Below, one piece after another: positions 58,304-64,000 of a stretch of DNA of 64,000 nucleotides (positions within the stretch are counted from its first letter, which is position 1; each line of letters starts with the position of its first letter). The DNA comes from Holothuria scabra (lineage: Eukaryota; Echinodermata; Holothuroidea; Aspidochirotida; Holothuriidae). Made by a program: the position numbers and the translations under genes. The notes under the pieces were generated by a model that made no database searches, was not told the DNA's origin, and worked only from the letters and a program-made list of their open reading frames with translations. The stretch lies in NCBI GenBank assembly GCA_037179385.1, contig CM074184.1, positions 11,488,001 to 11,552,000 on the forward strand, written 5' to 3'.

Positions 58304-59836
58304 GATGTTTTTTTTTTATTTAGGGAGTTGCAAGGTAAGGCATAATTAGCACCTTTAGCCCCAATGACTTTTGGCCTTCACCCAAAAACATATGGGCACA
58401 TTAAATTTCAAATCAAACACTTGCAGTTTGAGAGCAATTAACACTTGGATTTTTCAAGTTATCACAATGCATACCTCCCATTTCCATGTGACAAATACAT
58501 ACATACATCACCTTCACTAAATTGTCATTTACTTGAGTTTGGGGCAGTATATGAGGGTAGATAATTGGCAGTGCCCTTTTGGTCCATCTCAATAATTCAA
58601 ATCCAGATCTTACAAAGAAGTCACAACTTGGTCAAATATAGTCAAAGTATAGGTCAACACTGCATTTTACAAACACAACTGTCCCTTTTGCAAGGAAGAA
58701 ATGTATCAGTCATCAGATCATCCCTGACAACCAAAACTTATGGAGAACTAGAAATTACAGGTAGGCCATGGTTGTCATTTGGACTACCAATGAGTTTGCC
58801 TCAAAAGGAAAAAAAAGTGAAGGCCCAAAAGTCTGCAACAATTTCTATTTCACAATTTTGCCAGAGAACAAGAAACAAACATAGCTTTGTAATTTTATCT
58901 AATAAATGACCTTCAAGTTGAACTTTCAACCTGAAGAGGGTGTTCACAAAGGCAAAGTAGTACCAGTAGTGTGAAAGCTGAGGTAAAGAAGAGAAACTGC
59001 TTTTATATTTTAGTATTGATATATATACAAAATATTATAAAAACTGGAGTCAAAACTTGCATTTTAAATAGCTTTATTGAATACTGTATATGAGGAAGAG
59101 GTTTTTTTAAAAATAAAAATTGCATTACTGGCATGATTGCTAACTAAACTGCTTTAAGACTGAGAAGGGGTTATAATTCTTCTTTTCTTTTATACAATGC
59201 ATTTGTCAAAAGGTATTAAACTTCAGTTGGATTTTATACCAATTAAACAAAGACATATCACCCCTAAAGTCTAAGGGACATGTGTGCCATACAGCAAAAG
59301 CACCCAGATCAGCCTCTTTTGCTTTTTCTTTTGAGCTCTAAGTTGCTATAGTACAACAGCTTAGAGCAGAGCTTTTTATTTTTCTTTTGTATTACTAAAA
59401 ATACTGTTATAGCCTGCAAAAGTACAGTACTTTTCATTTGTCGTGGGGGACAACCAATTTCCATTGCAGGTTGTCCTCTGGACAACCAGATATATTTGCT
59501 AAAGGATCATCCCTGCTTGTGTGCACCTCCCTTTATCATTTGGTTATTGAATTATCACACTTTATGCCTTGCATTCCAAAGCATACACGCAAACATACAC
59601 ACACACACCACTAACTTTTCACCGAAATGACAATAACTCAAGTTAGCAACATCATAGGAAGGTGGTATAAGTGCCTTTGTTGTTCGTCTGAACAAGACAA
59701 ATCCAGGCATCACAAAAAGTCACAAAGGTCAAAAGAGGTCACAAAGTATGTCAACACATGCACTTTCCTCAGATGAACACAACTTTCCATTAAGCAATCC
59801 CCCTATGTTACTTGGTTATTGCGGTCCATACCTTGC
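58304..59836. other. Intronic DNA with the first CA-rich module
   Basis: 59540-59612 reads TTATTGAATTATCACACTTT...CCTTGCATTCCAAAG then a CA run. It is followed by AATGACAATAACTCAAGTT and a 180 bp block that recurs at 61410-61600. No exon. The 114-codon frame at 58565 has no recognised domain. Confidence 0.5.
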
Positions 59837-61396
59837 ATATGGCTCAGTCCATAAACTAGGTGTCCAATGGGGTTTTTACTGACTTTGCCAATATAATGCT
59901 ATATTTCAAAAACAGGGAATACATCAAACCAGTGCCTCAGGTATTTTATTATCCTTTACCAAAATACCAACTTGGCTATCTTATGATATATAAACTGAAT
60001 ATCCAAAGTTAAGTATTTTTTAGAAAATAGACTTCTTTGCTTTGGTGTCCCCCCTCATTTTTGCGTAATGGCTGTGACATACAAATATACAAATTTGAAT
60101 AATCAGAAAAACATACTTATCACAGACTGAATTACTTTGCTCATGTGTCATGGTAAGGGTATTACCAAAAGTCAACATTCATAAAAATATGAGCATTAGC
60201 ACTCCACCCAATTTTCCAAATGATACTATTGAAAACAACCTGGCGGACATAACTTTTTGGTGTCCCCCCAGTTATGTTGGTTTTTTAATGTATATTCCAT
60301 CATTTCTACAAATATGATCATTCTCAGGTGGCCATAGTTTTCTTGATACAAAAAATAGACCAAACTCTTTTAGATAGTACATAGCTCATTTGGAAAGAAA
60401 AAATCAAAACAAAAGATTTGCTAGGTAAAATTCGATATGGAAAGAATTTTGGTGTCCCCCTTAGTGAGTTATGTCGGTAAAGTTTGATGTTTCACCAATC
60501 GCACAAACTAATTAATTTTTGGGTGAACAAAGGTACATGAGTAGAAGGTCCCAGAATATTACCAGAAAAGCTAATCCCACAGTTTGAGAATCTGGTATTC
60601 ATTCCTAATGAACATTTGATTTTTTTGGTGTCCCCCTTCCTGTCAGAGTTATGTCCGCCATAAGCAAACAAAATATTGATGAAAAAAGATCCCATTATTC
60701 TATCTTACAGTATACTGTAACTGCAAACAGTGGTTTCTGTTGTATTTGAAAGTTACCAGCTCAACTTAACACTTAAAAATCAAACTGGCACTTTGAATGT
60801 TAGGTGTTATGGGGACACCAAATCTTGGTGTCCCTGTTACAATATATCTTGCTAATATTACTTATGTCCATGAAGGGACAATAAATAAGATTTCAAATGT
60901 TAAGTCTAACAATCTTAGGGTGTCAAAGAGGAAAATTTGAATACTTAAACATCATTAATTGGTAAAAATCAGTCAATATTGTACAAAAATATGTAAATAT
61001 GTAGACATTTTGGCAACTAAAAATTTTTGAGAAAAATGAAACTGACTTTTCTAATTTTTGGAGTATTTTTTTCAAACTTTTACCATGTTCTTGTCACAAT
61101 GGGTACTAAAACACATTCAAATAGGAATTTTCAACCATTTCAGATTTTCATCATTCTTGTGGGGGAAGGTTAAAGACAGCTTTGGTGTCCCCGTTATGTT
61201 GGTCAATTTGCTGGCCAAGTTTATGTTTGAATGAGTCTCCTCTTGCATACATAATGCCTAATGCAAAAATATTTGTATTTTTTATAACTGCTGTGGATAT
61301 TCTATCATGAGTGTAAATTTCAATCAGATAAAATGATTTTTAAATTTTGACCTTATGTCACACTATTGGACCCCTAGTTTATGGATTGAGCCATAT
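59837..61396. mobile_element. 1.56 kb TIR element with a periodic GGTGTCC motif
   Basis: The left end TATGGCTCAGTCCATAAACT (59839 on) and right end inverse (to 61396) match at all but about three of 35 positions, with TA at each border. Inside, TTTGGTGTCCCC, often followed by GTTATGT(C/T)GG, occurs at 60044, 60259, 60451, 60627, 60827 (palindromic with 60813) and 61184. The arms carry the same word at 59859 and, inverted and altered, 61369. No ORF. The TA border suggests Tc1/mariner-like insertion, but the termini are not standard. Confidence 0.7.
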
Positions 61397-62815
61397 ATGA
61401 CCTACACACTAACTTTCTTGTCACTTAATTGTCAATAACTCAAGTTTTAGGAACATCCTAGGAAGGTAGTGTATTTGCCTTTTTGGTTTGTCTGATCAAG
61501 ATGAATCTAGGCATCCCCCAAAAAATTTACAAATGTCACAAGGTCAAATGAGGTCAAGTGAGGCCAATCTGGGTCATCACATTTACTTCACTTAGATGAA
61601 CTCAAATCTCCATTACACCACCCCTCTAAAATGTTTCAGTGGCAAGATAATGCCATTTTAAGAATTTTTACATTAAGCCATGCACACTCATTAATATGCA
61701 AGATATGGGCACCAAAAACAATAGGGCACATCTCCTAAATATGATACACGTACACACCAAGTTTGAGAAAAATTGCGCACTCGGTTGTTGAGTTATCGTG
61801 TCACATACCTCGCATTCCAATGTGTCACATACACACATACACACACACACACACATATGCCAACTTGACTACATAGGTTCCTTTGTTGACACAAGGAACC
61901 AAAATGTGTTTGGTTCTTTTCTTCAATTGCAAACAATACTATTTTTCTAGAAACAGAGCACACAATTGCTCACATTACAGATGGTTTGGTCTGGCTGAGT
62001 CATCAAACCCAATTTTCGACAAAGCCGGTCTTTGGCTTCAGACAGTGAACAATTATGTAGTTGTGTAGTACTTGTGCACCAATGTTAAGAAATTCAATGA
62101 GCAATGGTATACATGCCAACACTAAAATGCATGATCCTACACATGTTTTGCAAAAGTCTTGTCTGCATGAGTCCATAGGGTTTCCCTTTCAGGAAACCAA
62201 CCAGAAAGCCAAAAGGCTTAGTGATTCCTTGCCGCTAAAATTTAAACCTATCTTTTTTTTCAAACTGACAGTGCTCCGTAATGTTTTTCAAATCCACAGT
62301 GCTACATAATGTACCCACAAAGTATGTATGCAAGGCATCCAAGCTTCCTACATTGAGATCCTAGATGACCTTTGACCACTGAGAACTAGGGTCGTGCTGA
62401 TGATATCAAAACCACATACCATGTGTGCAATTGTGCAGTATCCAAGACTCCACTAAAAACAATAGGGTTCTTCTTCTCAACATGACAAATCTATATACCA
62501 GGTATGAAAAGTGCTGATCATTCTTCACATGAGATATCGCGATTACAAGCAATTTAGGAGGTTTTCACAGATTAACCGCTGGTGACTTCATATGACCTCG
62601 AACGTCCACCAAAAACAATACGGTTCTTCCTCTCAACATGTCAAATCTATAAAACCAAATATGAAAAGTGCTGCTCATTCCTATCTTGAGATATCGTGAT
62701 TATGAGCAAAGTGTCACAAACCCACACACATACAGGCACATACACACACACACACACACACACGACATCACCATCGCATAGATTCCTTGCCTGCCTTTGG
62801 CAAGGAATCAAAAAA
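61397..62815. repeat. CA-run modules ending in perfect hairpins
   Basis: Module at 61410-61600 repeats the 59610-59800 block (AATAACTCAAGTT, CTAGGAAGGTAG, GATGAA(C)TC). 61783-61862 and 62683-62763 repeat a GAGTTATCGTGTCACA-like sentence plus (CA)n. Each CA run is followed by a hairpin: GGTTCCTT/AAGGAACC at 61875-61900 and GATTCCTTGCC/GGCAAGGAATC at 62781-62809. This recalls Helentron-associated elements, which pair microsatellites with terminal hairpins, but no CTRR end was confirmed. Confidence 0.5.
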
Positions 62816-64000
62816 GGAGTCAATACATGTCTGAGTATGAAAGTAAAATGTATGTAAATGTAATGCACCTATCAACTGTAAGGTGCACCATTTGAACCCC
62901 ACTGCCCCCCCCCCCCCCCCCCATTGCATGCATTTGTGCTTCAAGTGTATATCAGGTTTCTTTGAGTTGTGAAGAACACATGGGTCAAAGTTGTTCATCA
63001 AGGCAACTTAATAGGAGTCACACAGTGTGTCATATTCTACAGAATATGTGCATCAAGTTTAAGAAACATTTGATAGGTAAATTGCATTCATGACCAAAGG
63101 GTTTGTCAATGAACAAAATTGTTTGACCCTTCTACTAAATACAGTATTGACTGACCTTGTACTGAAGGTCAGAGAGTGTGTCTTTGAATTAATAAGTGCA
63201 TACTGTACATGCCATGTTGCTCTAATGCCACCAACACAATTGTACTATCTCACTATTTACTGCACACACTGTTTTAGCTGCACAGACAATAGACATATAA
63301 CAATTGGTTTCATAAAAATACATGCCATGATGAATGACCAAGTCCACTCCCCCAGAATTCAGACTCATTATTTCATTACCAGTGTGAAGGTAAGAAGATA
63401 TCTCAAATGCCTAATGAATTAGAATGTTGATTCCCAGTAGACTCATGAGTAAATTGTTTTTCAAACCATTTCTTAAATTTGCAATATTAACAAAATGTAT
63501 TCTGGCTGAGCAAACTTTGAAAATCCAAATAAAACACAAGGTGAGAATTTTTTAATGATTCAAGATGAACAATAAAATTCATTTCATTCATTTGACTGAT
63601 ATCCAGTTTACTGTACACTTGTACGCATACATCAATTAGTATAGTAGGGACTGCTTATACAGTAGAAAGTTTAATGCAGAATGTGTTGATTGGCATGATT
63701 TAGCATAGTGTAATTTAGCAGTATGTTCCCAAAGAGTGACTCATGATACTTGAGATGAATAATTACAGAGTCTTTGGAGATTCATCTCCTGAAGATTCTT
63801 ACTTCCTTCACAAAGCTGGCAGGCAGCTAGAATGACAAATACCATTCTGCTTTAATGATTTGAAATTCATTAATGTCAAATTAAAAAGTCCCTGGATTCC
63901 CTGGTCAAACTTTTTCATATTTACAATGTTCTGCTAGCAAGTGGAGGTGAAAATCTGTATGGTGCCTCAAGGATGTGTTGTACTTATGGGTGGGAAATGT
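62816..64000. other. Right-edge intronic DNA
   Basis: A run of about 16 C at 62907-62922. An open frame at 63090-63422 (+) lacks any recognised domain. No MKK4 exon is seen on the minus strand. Confidence 0.45.

Noticed and set aside
54465..64000. Search for the MKK4 glycine-loop / MAVK exon and N-terminal exon
   Set aside because: No minus-strand sequence with a GRGAYG- or MAVK-like reading next to a donor was found; the exons are taken to lie beyond the window.

Overview
The window looks like animal nuclear DNA from a marine deuterostome invertebrate, most likely an echinoderm. It is AT-rich, with short coding exons (46-149 bp) separated by kilobase introns with GT/AG borders. It has dense small inverted-repeat transposons, a long CR1/L2-type LINE, and zones rich in TAGGCCTA-like words that I associate with echinoderm genomes. 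The phylum is an inference; only 'animal' is firm. There are no operons, CRISPR arrays or tRNA genes that I can see.

Two host genes are supported, both on the minus strand and both cut by the window edges. On the left, exons at 10290-10210 and 8267-8150 encode the N-terminus and first two membrane helices of an SLC38A10-like amino-acid transporter; the rest lies beyond base 1. On the right, eight exons between 54464 and 40257 encode the C-terminal 268 residues of a MAP kinase kinase of the MKK4 (MAP2K4) type. These cover the kinase domain from just after the VAIK-type lysine region to the stop codon. All reading phases match across the seven introns. The N-lobe exons with the glycine loop must lie beyond 64000, so that intron is at least 9.5 kb.

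Region by region: 1-8149 is SLC38A10-like intron 2, holding a decayed 4.5 kb LINE in antisense to the gene. 8268-10209 is intron 1. 10291-40256 is about 30 kb without a gene I can name. It is filled with TAGGCCTA-rich DNA, a near-identical pair of 458 bp elements, a GACT microsatellite, an 11/22 bp minisatellite with an inverted sister copy, a dimeric ~150 bp satellite, a 782 bp Mutator-like element with a 9 bp target duplication, and several MITEs. 40257-54464 is the MKK4 gene, with a 636 bp three-part tetranucleotide tract in one intron. 54465-64000 is its 5' intron. That intron holds a foldback element whose core looks like a promoter plus first exon, twin TTAA-flanked GC-rich MITEs, and a 1.56 kb inverted-repeat element with a GGTGTCC motif recurring about every 190 bp.

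The two genes have no evident functional link: one is a transporter, the other is the kinase that activates JNK and p38. The most unusual material is in the repeats, above all the foldback element (55480-56456) and the periodic element (59837-61396).
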